DNA from: Terriglobus aquaticus
Lineage (GTDB): Bacteria > Acidobacteriota > Terriglobia > Terriglobales > Acidobacteriaceae
Direction of reading: 5' to 3'
DNA: 64,000 nucleotides
Assembly: GCF_025685415.1 (NCBI RefSeq)
Contig: NZ_JAGSYB010000001.1
Location: forward strand, 3,224,001 to 3,288,000
Below, piece by piece: positions 17,634-26,728 of the stretch (position 1 is its first letter; every line of letters begins with the position of its first letter). The translations under genes were made by a program, and so were the position numbers. Below the pieces are notes generated by a model. It had not been told where the DNA came from, ran no database searches, and saw only the letters and a program-made list of their open reading frames with translations.

Positions 17634-18674
17634 CTACTGCCGCGGCGCGGTCGGCTCCGGCTTGCCGCCGGGCTTCCACTCGGGCTTCCACTTGGTGTCC
17701 GCCAGCCAGCGCACCGGACCTTCCATGCTCTGAATCGCGGCAACCATGTGCGTGAAGTCAATAGTCCCGATCTCGTCGCTCACCTGGTGGTAATCCTTGT
17801 GCAGGCCAAAGCTGCTGACCGTCTGAGCGATGGTTCCCTGCCGCGCCAACTGAATGTTGTCGCTGCGTTCGAAGAAGTGCTGATCCGGGTGTGGATCGGC
17901 GACCAGGTGCGCACCGTGCGCGGCGAGCGTCGGTCCCAGGTTGCTGCGCTCGTATCCGGTGAGCCACAGCGTGCCCTCTGGCACTGCCGGGTCGGGCCGT
18001 CCGATCATCTCGAACTCCAGGTTCGCCACGATGCTCGTCAGCGGCACCGGCGGGTGATCCAGGAAACCGCGAGCACCGTAGCCGCCCAGCTCCTCTGACC
18101 CGAACAGCGCAAAGATGACCGTGCGCTTGGGCGCCGGTCCGTGCGCCAGCACGCGCGCCAGGTTCAGCACCGCGGTGGTGCCGCTGGCGTCATCGTCCGC
18201 GCCGTTGTAGATGCTGTCTCCATTCACCGGCTGTGCCGCAACGCCCAGGTGATCCAAATGCGCCGTCAGCAGCACCACCTCGCTCTTCAGCGTGGGATCG
18301 CTACCGGGCAGCGTAGCGATCGCGTTCCATGTGCTGGCGCGCGGCACGTCTTCATAGCGGGCAATCCGCTTCTGCGCGCGTTCGCTCAGCGTGACCGGAA
18401 TCTTCTGCAGAAAGCTGCCGTTGTCTCCCGCACCTTTCAAGCCAAGGGACTCGAAGACGCTGGCGCAATACTGTGCTGCCAGGTGCTCGTCGCGCGTAAG
18501 CGATCCGCGGCCATGCATCTCGTCCGCCGCCAGGAAGTCCATGTCCGCATGCACGGTCCGGCTCAGTTCCGCGGTCGGAGCGGGCTTCTTCGCCGCGAAC
18601 GCAGCGGGCAACCCAGCAGCACAGAACAGCAGCAACGAAGCGACAGGCGAGAGCACACGGGTAGACAAACGCAT
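17634..18674 (-). CDS. Secreted M28-family zinc aminopeptidase-like protein
   Basis: This protein of about 346 residues has a signal peptide (ending near AAFA) and an M28 peptidase domain. The metal-binding pattern is visible as TAHLDHLG, NGADDDASGT, FGSEELGG and EMIGRPD, with a late His in GLHKDYHQVSDE. Members of M28 are co-catalytic zinc exopeptidases in the periplasm or outside the cell. A GTG six bases upstream of the chosen ATG is an alternative start. It is the third gene of the rlmH-cobO-M28 operon, starting 29 bases after cobO (23 if the GTG is used). Confidence 0.9.
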   Translation of the reverse strand: MRLSTRVLSPVASLLLFCAAGLPAAFAAKKPAPTAELSRTVHADMDFLAADEMHGRGSLTRDEHLAAQYCASVFESLGLKGAGDNGSFLQKIPVTLSERAQKRIARYEDVPRASTWNAIATLPGSDPTLKSEVVLLTAHLDHLGVAAQPVNGDSIYNGADDDASGTTAVLNLARVLAHGPAPKRTVIFALFGSEELGGYGARGFLDHPPVPLTSIVANLEFEMIGRPDPAVPEGTLWLTGYERSNLGPTLAAHGAHLVADPHPDQHFFERSDNIQLARQGTIAQTVSSFGLHKDYHQVSDEIGTIDFTHMVAAIQSMEGPVRWLADTKWKPEWKPGGKPEPTAPRQ

Positions 18675-18703
18675 ACCCACAGCCTAAAGGGTCACGGTTC
18701 GCG

Positions 18704-19249
18704 TCAGAACTCGATTCCGCGCTGCGCCAGAATGCCGCGCGTGTAGGCATGCTTCACCTCGCGCATCTCGGTCACCGTGTCGGCCAGTTCCACCAGCGCC
18801 GGGTGCGCGTTGCGCCCGGTCAGCATCACGTGCAGCAGCGGCGGCCGGTCGCGCAGCGCTGCGGCCACGGCCTCGGCTTCCAGCATCCCGTAGCTGATGG
18901 CGTACAGGATTTCGTCCAGCACCACCACGTCCCACGTGCCAGAGTCGATCTCTCGCACGGCTTCGGCCCAGCCCTCGGCCACCAGCCGCAGGTCCTCCGG
19001 ATCCGTCTCCGCTCCGCCCACTTTCACAAAACCGCGGCCAAGCTGCCGGATCTGAAATCGCCCGCCAAAGCCCTCACTCACATGCAGCTCGCCGTAATCC
19101 CACGAGCCTTTCAGAAACTGCAGCACCAGCACGCGCATGCCACAGCCCAGCGCCCGCATGGCCACGCCCAGCGCAGCCGTCGTCTTGCCCTTGCCCGGAC
19201 CGGTGTGTATCAGCACCAGCCCCTGTCTCCTGCTCTCCACCGCTTCCAT
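18704..19249 (-). CDS. cobO: Corrinoid adenosyltransferase
   Basis: This 181-residue ATP:co(I)rrinoid adenosyltransferase belongs to the CobO/BtuR/CobA family, which attaches the adenosyl group to the cobalt of corrinoids. The P-loop GPGKGKTTAALG lies at residues 17-28, followed by the family phrases VLVLQFLKGSWDYGE, VVVLDEILYAISYG and LTGRNAHPALVELADTVTEM. Length and motifs are standard. It lies between rlmH and the M28 peptidase gene with short gaps on both sides, so it is likely co-transcribed. No cobalamin riboswitch was recognised upstream, and no other corrinoid biosynthesis gene is in the window, which fits a salvage role. Confidence 0.93.
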   Translation of the reverse strand: MEAVESRRQGLVLIHTGPGKGKTTAALGVAMRALGCGMRVLVLQFLKGSWDYGELHVSEGFGGRFQIRQLGRGFVKVGGAETDPEDLRLVAEGWAEAVREIDSGTWDVVVLDEILYAISYGMLEAEAVAAALRDRPPLLHVMLTGRNAHPALVELADTVTEMREVKHAYTRGILAQRGIEF

Positions 19250-19276
19250 TGCGCTCCTGTTCCCGCCGGTTCCCGG

Positions 19277-19735
19277 CTATTCGTGGCCCAGGTGGTAAGG
19301 ATGCCCCGCCAGGATCGTCGTCGCCCGATACACCTGTTCCGCCAGTACCAACCGCGCCAACTCGTGTGGCAGGGTCAGCGGACCCAGCGACAGCAGCATG
19401 TCGTTGCCCTGCAATCCGCCCAGCGCCTCCGCGGACCATCCGTCCGCCGGGCCCACCGCAGCAACCAGGCGGCGCACCCCGTTGTTCCGCAGGCGGTCCA
19501 GCGCCTGCGCCAAACCCTCTGAGCTGAGCGCCTTGCCCCTGCTATCCAGCATCCATCGCGTGGCACCGTCCCGGCGATCGGCGGCGACCTCCTCCAGCAG
19601 CGCCACCTCCGTCCGGAACACGCGGCTGTCCGCCTTCCACGATCCGCCCAGGCGCCGCAGGTACGCCGTGACCATGCCGTCCAGTTCGGCCGAGTGGCTC
19701 CGCCCTGGCCGCACCGAATACAGCGACACATTCAT
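19277..19735 (-). CDS. rlmH: 23S rRNA (pseudouridine1915-N3)-methyltransferase
   Basis: This 152-residue SPOUT methyltransferase methylates pseudouridine 1915 in helix 69 of 23S rRNA. The C-terminal half shows the knot motifs AAVGPADGWS, LLSLGPLTLPHELARLVLAEQVYRA and PYHLGHE, the position of the family's conserved YH near the C-terminus. The N-terminal half is somewhat divergent. It is the first gene of the three-gene minus-strand operon. Confidence 0.88.
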   Translation of the reverse strand: MNVSLYSVRPGRSHSAELDGMVTAYLRRLGGSWKADSRVFRTEVALLEEVAADRRDGATRWMLDSRGKALSSEGLAQALDRLRNNGVRRLVAAVGPADGWSAEALGGLQGNDMLLSLGPLTLPHELARLVLAEQVYRATTILAGHPYHLGHE

Positions 19736-20006
19736 CCGGCCAGCATAGATCGCCTTTTCGTCACTTGGAAAAGCAAACCGCCCGTGAAAGCGCTATGACT
19801 TTTTGAAGAATCTATGAAAATCGGGATTCTCCCCCAGCGAGTCATCCCGACGAGCCAAATAGGTTGTTGAAAACAGGCGTTCTCCGGCTCCTCGGCTTTG
19901 GCAACCTACGTGCAACCTTCTCAGCAAAATCAATTTCAGCGCGGTCTGGCTCTCACATGGCCGCGCAGTGTTGTCATCGCTCATCGCTACCTCGAGGACA
20001 TCCATC

Positions 20007-23000
20007 TTGAAGAAGAATCTCCTAGGACTTGCACTTGCGGCGGTATCACTCACCGGCGCTGTTGCTATCCCTGCTCCGTCTCTGTTCGCACAGGCAATCT
20101 CGATTAATGGCGGTTCCATCCAGGGAACAGTGACCGATCCGAGCGGCGCTCGGGTCCCGAATGCGGAAGTCACCATCACCGGAACAGATACAGGTGTATC
20201 CGCGAAGACGCACACCGATGCAAGTGGTTTCTATGCCGCTGGTCCGCTGAATCCGGGTCGCTACAGCATCCAGATTGTGGCTCCCGGGTTTCAGCAGTTG
20301 ACCGTGAACACGACCGTTTCAACGGGTACCGCGACGAGCGGCAACGCCAAGTTGACGCTCGGTGATTCGGGAACCACGGTGGAAGTGACGACTGGCGATG
20401 TCCGGATCAACACGGATCAGGCGACGGTGTCCGGTGTCTTGAACTCAAAGGATTTCGATCAGCTGCCGGTAAACGGCCGCAATTTCCTTGATTACGCCCA
20501 GTTGCAGCCCGGCGTTCAGCTGCAGAATGCTGACTACTCCGCAGGCGGCTTCGATCCGACTAAGGCCGGTTACTCTGCCCTGAGCTTCAGCGGCGTCTCC
20601 GGACGTACTACCCGTATCCTCCTCGACGGTCAGGACATTACCGACGAAAACGTAGGTTCTACGATCATTAATGTGCCTTCTGGTGCGGTTGGGGAAATGC
20701 AGGTGAACCGCTCCACCGCCGATCCGTCTGTGCCGCTCACCTCCTCAGGGTCTGTTGTCGCTTCGACCCGCTCCGGAACGAACAGTTTCCACGGTAATGC
20801 CTTCTACAACTTCCAGGACCACAGGGCTCTTTTTGCACGGGTTAAAGGGCAAGATGCTCCGTTCCAGCGCAACCAGTTCGGTGGATACTTCGGCGGGCCG
20901 CTGATCAAGGACAAGCTATTCTTCTACGGCGGTGGCGAGCGCATCAAGCAGGATCTGGCTTCCCCTTCTGCGGTTCTCTCCACTGGCCTGTTCGCGTCGT
21001 TGCTCACGACCTATCCTCAGGTTTCTACACCGGCGCGTGACACCTTCTCGCAACTTCGTTTGGACTATAACGGGCCGCATGCCATTCACATGTTCGCTCG
21101 CGCCGCATATGAGGTGAACTCCTTTACTGCCGGCATCGGGCCAGGGTACTACCAGCCGTACGCAAACCGGGATAACGTGCCTTCGCTGGCCGGCGGTGCC
21201 GACTTCGTTACCGGTCGCTTTACCCACAGCCTTCGTGCTTCCTACGAAAAGTTCCACAACCTCCTGGTGGATGCGACCCTAGGTAACAATGGCATCTACA
21301 ACCCGTTTCCCGGCGTAGGCGTCAGCCTTACCTCCCAAGGCCTACGTACTGGCGGCAATCCAAACGCGCCACAGCAGACCTTCCAGTCCGACAAGCAGGT
21401 ACGCTACGACGGTTCGTTTACCCGGGGTGCGCATAATATCCGCTTCGGCGGCGAGATGAACCGGATTTTGGCTGGCGGTTTCGCCAGTTTCTACAGTCAG
21501 CCCTACATCGTTCTCAGCACGTCCTCGGTTTCGCAATTCAAGGGCGGCACGGGTAAGGGCTGCAATGGTGTTGTCGGCGCCGCGCCTTGTGCAAGTGACC
21601 TGGTGAACGGGTATCACCCTTACTACGCTCTGCTCGGCAATGGTCAGGGACTCTCGACGGAAATCCCACAGTTCGGCTTCCCCGGTGGTGGTCAGGGTGA
21701 CTGGCGCATCGGTATCTACATCAACGACACCTGGAAGATGACGCCGAACTTCACGCTCACCTTTGGTGCCCGCTACAACCGTGATACGGGTCGTACGGAC
21801 TCTGATCTGCAGCCTTTGCTCTGCTCGACCATCGATCCCGGCACATTCCCGAACGCTCCCTGCACTGGCAGCGCGCACCTCCTTGACCTGTTTGGTCCCG
21901 GTCTGGGCGACCGCATCAACCAGCCGAACAAGAACGTTGGCCCGCAGATCGGCTTCAACTATGCACCGCCCGCAGCCAATGGCAAGACAAGCCTTCGGGG
22001 TGGTTTCGGAGTGTTCTTCGAGAACTCCGTCTTCAACAACATCCTGTTTGATCGGCCGTACAAACTGCAGACCGGGCGATTCTTTGCGGATCAGCCCGTT
22101 TGCGGTCCTTACGGTAACTCCGTCACAATCCCTGGCCGTGGTCAGGTAACGACGACGCCCGATGGTACCTCCATCGCAACGGTTTGCGGCGCCCCGATGC
22201 GACAGGCAGCACCGGAAATCCTTGCTCTCTCGAATCAGCTGAAGTCTGCCTCGGCGTCCAGCGTGGGAGCCAACCCTAACTACATTGGTAACTTCCTCGA
22301 GACCACAGACGTAGGAGCGACTCTATTTGCTCCGAATCAGAAAACTCCGTACTCCCTCAACATGAACTTCGGCATTCAGCAGCAGATTGCCAAGGGTGTG
22401 GTTGTCACCGCTGACTATGTCCACATTGGCACTCTGCGGATTGCCCAGTCCATCGACGCCAACCATGTTGGTGACGCTTCTACGCTGAACGCGACAGCAG
22501 CGCGCAATGCTGTGCTTCGCACGGCCGCCGGCTTCGGTTGCACAGCCACAGGCGTTACCGCTGCTGCGGATTGCGCCATCGCGAACGGCGCAACCATCAG
22601 CGACTTCGCTTCCAACGGTCTAGGCACCACAACCGATCCGTATCTACAGAACTACCCGTACGAGGCATACCCGGGTCTCACGGCGAACACTGGTGCCGCT
22701 TTCGCTGGTAACAATCCTGCTGTTGGCGTGGGCAACTTCTCGTTCCCGAATGGCAAGTCCGGCTATGACGGTCTGCAACTTAACCTGCGTCAGCAGGCCA
22801 CTCATCCGTTGCCGGGCATTCTGGCCAGCACGGTCGAGGTCTCCTACGCTTACTCCCGGTTTATCAGCACCTCTGGCGCCGGTTCGTCAGATCAGTTCTT
22901 CCTCGCCGGGACTTTCGATCAGCGCAACCCGACCCGTTACATCGGTTACGGCGGGCTTGATCGGACCCACATCCTTTCCTTCGGCCTGACCTCGACGATC

Positions 23001-23660
23001 AAGTACGGGCCGCGCCTGTCCTTCATCGGTCACTTCGAATCCCCGACGGCGACCAACCTGACACTCGACACGCAGGACGGCGGCGGTGTCGGTCAGATCT
23101 TCCAGACCGACTTCACCGGTGACGGCACGACGGGAGACCTTCTGCCGGGCACCAACCCTGGCTCCTACATGCGCAAGGTGCATCCTGGCGATGTAGGCAA
23201 CCAGATCACCCAGTACAACGCTAAGTACGCAAATCAGCTGACGCCCGCCGGTCAGGCGCTTGTCAATGCTGGCGTGTTGAATCTGGGTCAGATGCGGTCC
23301 ATCGGAGCTGTTATGCCCACGTTGCGTCAGCCGGGAGGCGCTGTATTCCAGAACAGCCCCTACCGTCAGCTGGATGCGTCGTTGGCCTACCCAATCAATC
23401 ACTCGGTTCTGCGCTTCCTGCCTGAGTCGGTAAGCCTGGAACCTCAGGTGAACTTCTACAACGCTCTCAACCTCGCAAACTACGGTGGGCCTTCGGGCGT
23501 CCTCACCTCGGTGAACACCGGCTCGGTCACGGGTGACGTGAATGCTGACGTCACGAACGCCTTCCTCAATAAGAACAACTACCGAACTGTCCGCGGTATC
23601 GGCACCTTCTCGCAGGGCGCACCGCGTACAACCGAATTCCAGCTGCGGCTCAACTTCTAA
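20007..23660 (+). CDS. TonB-dependent receptor with carboxypeptidase-regulatory-like domain (first)
   Basis: This outer-membrane protein of about 1217 residues has a signal peptide (MKKNLLGLALAAVSLTG, cleavage after LFAQ). An N-terminal carboxypeptidase-regulatory-like beta domain (SIQGTVTDPSGARVPNAEV, about 25-110) leads into a plug domain (LPVNGRNFLDYAQLQPGVQL, RILLDGQDITDE) and a long beta-barrel ending in TEFQLRLNF with a terminal Phe. This is the Oar-like receptor class abundant in Acidobacteriota, thought to import or bind large ligands; the ligand is unknown. The TTG at 20007 is preferred because GAGGA lies 9 bases upstream and the signal peptide begins there; a GTG at 19968 is the alternative. 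It stands alone and is followed by a terminator. Base composition looks a little less GC-rich than neighbours. Confidence 0.9.
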   Translation: MKKNLLGLALAAVSLTGAVAIPAPSLFAQAISINGGSIQGTVTDPSGARVPNAEVTITGTDTGVSAKTHTDASGFYAAGPLNPGRYSIQIVAPGFQQLTVNTTVSTGTATSGNAKLTLGDSGTTVEVTTGDVRINTDQATVSGVLNSKDFDQLPVNGRNFLDYAQLQPGVQLQNADYSAGGFDPTKAGYSALSFSGVSGRTTRILLDGQDITDENVGSTIINVPSGAVGEMQVNRSTADPSVPLTSSGSVVASTRSGTNSFHGNAFYNFQDHRALFARVKGQDAPFQRNQFGGYFGGPLIKDKLFFYGGGERIKQDLASPSAVLSTGLFASLLTTYPQVSTPARDTFSQLRLDYNGPHAIHMFARAAYEVNSFTAGIGPGYYQPYANRDNVPSLAGGADFVTGRFTHSLRASYEKFHNLLVDATLGNNGIYNPFPGVGVSLTSQGLRTGGNPNAPQQTFQSDKQVRYDGSFTRGAHNIRFGGEMNRILAGGFASFYSQPYIVLSTSSVSQFKGGTGKGCNGVVGAAPCASDLVNGYHPYYALLGNGQGLSTEIPQFGFPGGGQGDWRIGIYINDTWKMTPNFTLTFGARYNRDTGRTDSDLQPLLCSTIDPGTFPNAPCTGSAHLLDLFGPGLGDRINQPNKNVGPQIGFNYAPPAANGKTSLRGGFGVFFENSVFNNILFDRPYKLQTGRFFADQPVCGPYGNSVTIPGRGQVTTTPDGTSIATVCGAPMRQAAPEILALSNQLKSASASSVGANPNYIGNFLETTDVGATLFAPNQKTPYSLNMNFGIQQQIAKGVVVTADYVHIGTLRIAQSIDANHVGDASTLNATAARNAVLRTAAGFGCTATGVTAAADCAIANGATISDFASNGLGTTTDPYLQNYPYEAYPGLTANTGAAFAGNNPAVGVGNFSFPNGKSGYDGLQLNLRQQATHPLPGILASTVEVSYAYSRFISTSGAGSSDQFFLAGTFDQRNPTRYIGYGGLDRTHILSFGLTSTIKYGPRLSFIGHFESPTATNLTLDTQDGGGVGQIFQTDFTGDGTTGDLLPGTNPGSYMRKVHPGDVGNQITQYNAKYANQLTPAGQALVNAGVLNLGQMRSIGAVMPTLRQPGGAVFQNSPYRQLDASLAYPINHSVLRFLPESVSLEPQVNFYNALNLANYGGPSGVLTSVNTGSVTGDVNADVTNAFLNKNNYRTVRGIGTFSQGAPRTTEFQLRLNF

Positions 23661-23680
23661 GCTGGATCAAACTAGGCGAC

Positions 23681-23703
23681 GCCCCGGAGTAATCCGGGGC
23701 TTT
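23681..23703 (+). terminator. Terminator after the first TonB receptor gene
   Basis: GCCCCGGA, the loop GTAA and TCCGGGGC form an 8-bp stem followed by TTTCGTCGTTT. Confidence 0.85.
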
Positions 23704-23915
23704 CGTCGTTTGCACAAGCTTCAACTCACGCCCTCGATCAGAGTTGTTCGGTTCAGGACAGGCCAACATTCTTATGAGGTCGTGCGAGTCGCGCCTTGGC
23801 TCTGGTTTGGCACGCAACCCGGAACTCTCGCCTGAGCAACCAACGGAAGGCAATCCGTGCGCGCCGCTATCCTGCCGCGCTCCTTCTTTCATTGTGTTCG
23901 GACCAGGAGTTTCTC

Positions 23916-24917
23916 ATGAGTGACAACATTCTTTCGCGTCGGCGGTTGGTAGGTGGCCTTGGTGCTGGTATTGCTGCGGCCACGCTGCCCGGTGCGGCGG
24001 CTGCTGCGCAGACTTCCGCAGCCGACGCTACGGCGCAGCCTGTGGCTGATCCCACGTCCAAGTACCCGAAGCCGCCGTACACGAGCCCGTTTCAGCCGTG
24101 GCCGGGGTTGGCGAGCAAGATGACGCCTCCGCCGGACCACGGCGAGACCAGCTACAAGGGCTCGGGCCGGCTGCTGGACCGCAAGGCGCTCATCACGGGA
24201 GGCGACTCGGGCATGGGGCGCGCGGCTGCGATCGCGTACGCGCGCGAGGGTGCGGATGTGGCCATCAACTATCTGCCTGCGGAAGAGCCGGATGCGCAGC
24301 AGGTGGCGCAGTTGATTCGTCAGGCCGGACGCAAGGCGGCGCTCATCCCGGGCGACCTGCGGGATGAGAACTTTTGCAAGCGATTGGTGGAGCAGACGGT
24401 GCAGCAGCTTGGCGGGCTCGACATCGTCGTGTCGAACGCCGGCCGTCAGCACCAGGTAGAGTCGATCGCGGACATGACCACGGAGCTGTTCGACTGGACG
24501 ATGAAGACGAATATTTACGCTCCGTTCTGGATCATCAAGGCCGCGCTGCCGCACCTGAAGCCGGGGTCGGCGATCATCGCGACCACCAGCGAACAGGCGT
24601 ACGATCCGGCCGCAAATCTGTACGACTACGCGCAGACCAAGGCGGCGACGATGAACTTCGTGAAGTCGCTGGCCAAGCAGTTCGGGCCGAAGGGCATTCG
24701 CGTGAACGGCGTGGCGCCCGGGCCGATCTACACGCCGCTGCAGATTTCCGGCGGAGCGACGGAAGAGCACTGGCGCAATTTCGGCGGCAATTACCCGCTG
24801 AAGCGCGCAGGCCAGCCCGCGGAACTGGCGAGCATCTACGTGCAGTTGGCGTCGCAGGACGCGTCGTACACGACCGGCAACATCTATGGCGCCGGCGGCG
24901 GCATGGGCCAGCCGTAG
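23916..24917 (+). CDS. Exported short-chain dehydrogenase/reductase (YghA-like)
   Basis: This 333-residue SDR oxidoreductase carries a twin-arginine-type leader (SRRRLVGGLGAGIAAATLPG) before the conserved SDR body. The NAD(P)-binding motif is TGGDSGMGRA, the structural motif is VSNAGRQ, and the active-site Tyr-x3-Lys is in YDYAQTKAA. The pre-domain segment PPYTSPFQPWPGLASKM and the TGGDSGMGRA variant are typical of the YghA/GsiB-like group. A folded, cofactor-loaded enzyme exported by Tat is a reasonable inference; the substrate is unknown. The ATG at 23916 has CAGGAG 6 bases upstream; the open frame extends 40 codons further upstream without a ribosome-binding site. Confidence 0.9.
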   Translation: MSDNILSRRRLVGGLGAGIAAATLPGAAAAAQTSAADATAQPVADPTSKYPKPPYTSPFQPWPGLASKMTPPPDHGETSYKGSGRLLDRKALITGGDSGMGRAAAIAYAREGADVAINYLPAEEPDAQQVAQLIRQAGRKAALIPGDLRDENFCKRLVEQTVQQLGGLDIVVSNAGRQHQVESIADMTTELFDWTMKTNIYAPFWIIKAALPHLKPGSAIIATTSEQAYDPAANLYDYAQTKAATMNFVKSLAKQFGPKGIRVNGVAPGPIYTPLQISGGATEEHWRNFGGNYPLKRAGQPAELASIYVQLASQDASYTTGNIYGAGGGMGQP

Positions 24918-24943
24918 GCTGACCCCTCCCCCTCCGTCGTTTT

Positions 24944-24999
24944 TGCAAGTTCTTCTTGTGGCGGCGCTTAGGAGCGTCGACGTCTGCAAGTTCTTCTTG
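24944..24999. repeat. 15-bp direct repeat in a convergent intergenic region
   Basis: TGCAAGTTCTTCTTG occurs at 24944-24958 and again at 24985-24999, 41 bp apart start to start. It lies in the 227-base region between the convergent SDR gene and the minus-strand gene ending at 25145. The rest of that region holds no gene I can support. Confidence 0.6.
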
Positions 25000-25144
25000 G
25001 AAAGGTACTTACCCGCAAATCATTTTAAAATCAGGACTTAGCGCTGATTGCACGAAAGCAGAGGCAGCGATACTCGGGCAGCACCTCGAGCTCTCGCTGA
25101 TGTGGGCGGTCCGGTCAGGACCCTGCGGGCCCAGACTATTTGCG

Positions 25145-26707
25145 CTACCTGGTGCGGGTGAAGTCGAGTCGGATGTGGTTCGTGTTGCGGAAGTGGACGG
25201 CGACGCCGGGTTCGCCGGCCTCGGTCTGTTTCGGTTCTGAGGTCACGGCGCCGTCGGTCGAGACGGCGACGCGCAAGCCGGGCAATGTCCAGGTGTTGGC
25301 CTGGACGGCAGCGGCATCGGCGCCCTGCGCGTCGAGCATGAAGTCGACGTTGCCGTGCGTGGTGATGGTGATGCCTTTGCTGTCCGCCACGGCATCGATG
25401 TTGGGCGACTGCGTCAGACGGATCCAGCCAATGCTGCGTGCCGGGGTGCGCCACTGCGCGGTAACGGGGTGGAACTGGGTGGCGTGGCCGGCGTCTTTGG
25501 TCAGGCTGGTGGCTTCAGCACCGTAGATCAGGTCGCGGCCCACGGACGCCGTCGCGGTGCGCTGGGCGTCGATGGTGCGCGTGATGAAGTGCGGACCGGC
25601 AAAGGTGCGGAACTTCGCCATGGCGTCGGCGGGGATCTCCGTGCCAAGGATTGAGAGAAACGGCGCGAACCACAGGTCGGCGACGTGATCGGTGGCGAGC
25701 GTGGGAGCTTCGGGCAGCGGCGCCTGTTTCGCTGGCAGCACCGTACGCAGCCACACACCGGTCACGGAGACGTATTTCTCCATGTCCATGCCGTAGCTGC
25801 GGTCGTACGGCCCGCACAGGTTGCGCAGCAACGGGTTGTAGAAGTCGGCGATGTCGCGCCACAGTGTGGCCTGCATGGTGCTGCCCATCTGTCGCGTGGC
25901 GGGCGCGATGCCGTAGCGATTCCAAAGCTGCAGACCGTACAGGTCCACGCCGTAGTAGGTGGGCGCGTTGTACTCGTAGAAGGTGTTGTGCTCGCGGAAG
26001 AGGCGAAACACCTCGGCGTTCCACGCGGCTGCCTTCTGCTTCCATTCGGCGTTGTTGGAGCGCTGTGCGGCAAACTCCCACTCCACGCCGTACATGAGCG
26101 CGATATTGCTATAGCTTTCCTTCAGGCGACCGTCCTGGATTTCGCCGGTCACCGCGGTCTCGATAGACTGCTCCAGCGCCTTTGCCAGGTCGGCGGGGAT
26201 GCGGTCGGGGTACTCAATCAGGATCATCTGGAAAGTGGTGCCGATGAAGTGGCGCCAGTTGGGGTCGTAGCCGCGGAATTGCACTTCGCCGACGAGTGGT
26301 TCCGGCTCCTCGGGCGTGCGCTTGAAGGTGCCGTACCACTTCTTACCGGGGGTCGTGTACTGGTTGGCCAGCACCGTGCGCAAGATGGTCGCGGCAAGTT
26401 CGCGGTCGCCGGGCTGATCGCGCATCAACAGGCCAAGCGCGTACCAACTGGACTCGCGAACCATGTAGCCGCCGCGCGAATTCGAGTGGCTCTGCGTGGG
26501 CCGGCGGATGAGATGTGCCGTTGAATCGAAAGCCTGCGCGGAGAGATCCATCGAGCGCGTGTAGAGGTCAAGCTGGTAGGGCGTGAGACTCTTTACCGTG
26601 ACGTGGCGCGGAGTTTGCGCGTGCAGCGAGGTCTGCAGAAGCGCGGGCGATCCGGCAACGAGGAGTGCAGCACCCAGCGTGGCGCAGTTTCTTACGAGCG
26701 TGTTCAT
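25145..26707 (-). CDS. Secreted protein of unknown function, probable helical toroid glycan enzyme
   Basis: This 520-residue protein has a signal peptide ending near LHAQ (about residue 31). The mature part is rich in Trp, Tyr and helical segments (ESSWYALGLLMRDQPGDREL, WRHFIGTTFQMILIEYPDR, APTYYGVDLYGLQLWNRYG), giving the look of an alpha/alpha-toroid fold used by many glycoside hydrolases and lyases. A beta-rich C-terminal region follows (about 400-520). I did not recognise the family, and no catalytic pair can be named. It follows the GH92 mannosidase gene by 21 bases in the same direction and is probably in one operon with it, which suggests a role in the same glycan breakdown. Confidence 0.75.
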   Translation of the reverse strand: MNTLVRNCATLGAALLVAGSPALLQTSLHAQTPRHVTVKSLTPYQLDLYTRSMDLSAQAFDSTAHLIRRPTQSHSNSRGGYMVRESSWYALGLLMRDQPGDRELAATILRTVLANQYTTPGKKWYGTFKRTPEEPEPLVGEVQFRGYDPNWRHFIGTTFQMILIEYPDRIPADLAKALEQSIETAVTGEIQDGRLKESYSNIALMYGVEWEFAAQRSNNAEWKQKAAAWNAEVFRLFREHNTFYEYNAPTYYGVDLYGLQLWNRYGIAPATRQMGSTMQATLWRDIADFYNPLLRNLCGPYDRSYGMDMEKYVSVTGVWLRTVLPAKQAPLPEAPTLATDHVADLWFAPFLSILGTEIPADAMAKFRTFAGPHFITRTIDAQRTATASVGRDLIYGAEATSLTKDAGHATQFHPVTAQWRTPARSIGWIRLTQSPNIDAVADSKGITITTHGNVDFMLDAQGADAAAVQANTWTLPGLRVAVSTDGAVTSEPKQTEAGEPGVAVHFRNTNHIRLDFTRTR

Positions 26708-26728
26708 GTGGTGCCTTTCGCGTTTGTC

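Noticed and set aside
18674-19249. Cobalamin riboswitch controlling cobO
   Set aside because: The rlmH-cobO gap is only 27 bases, too short for a riboswitch, and no B12-box-like sequence was seen upstream of rlmH.
25038-25047. TTAGCGCTGA as a further regulon operator
   Set aside because: It lies between the 3' ends of convergent genes, so it has no promoter to control; kept only as part of a low-interest finding.
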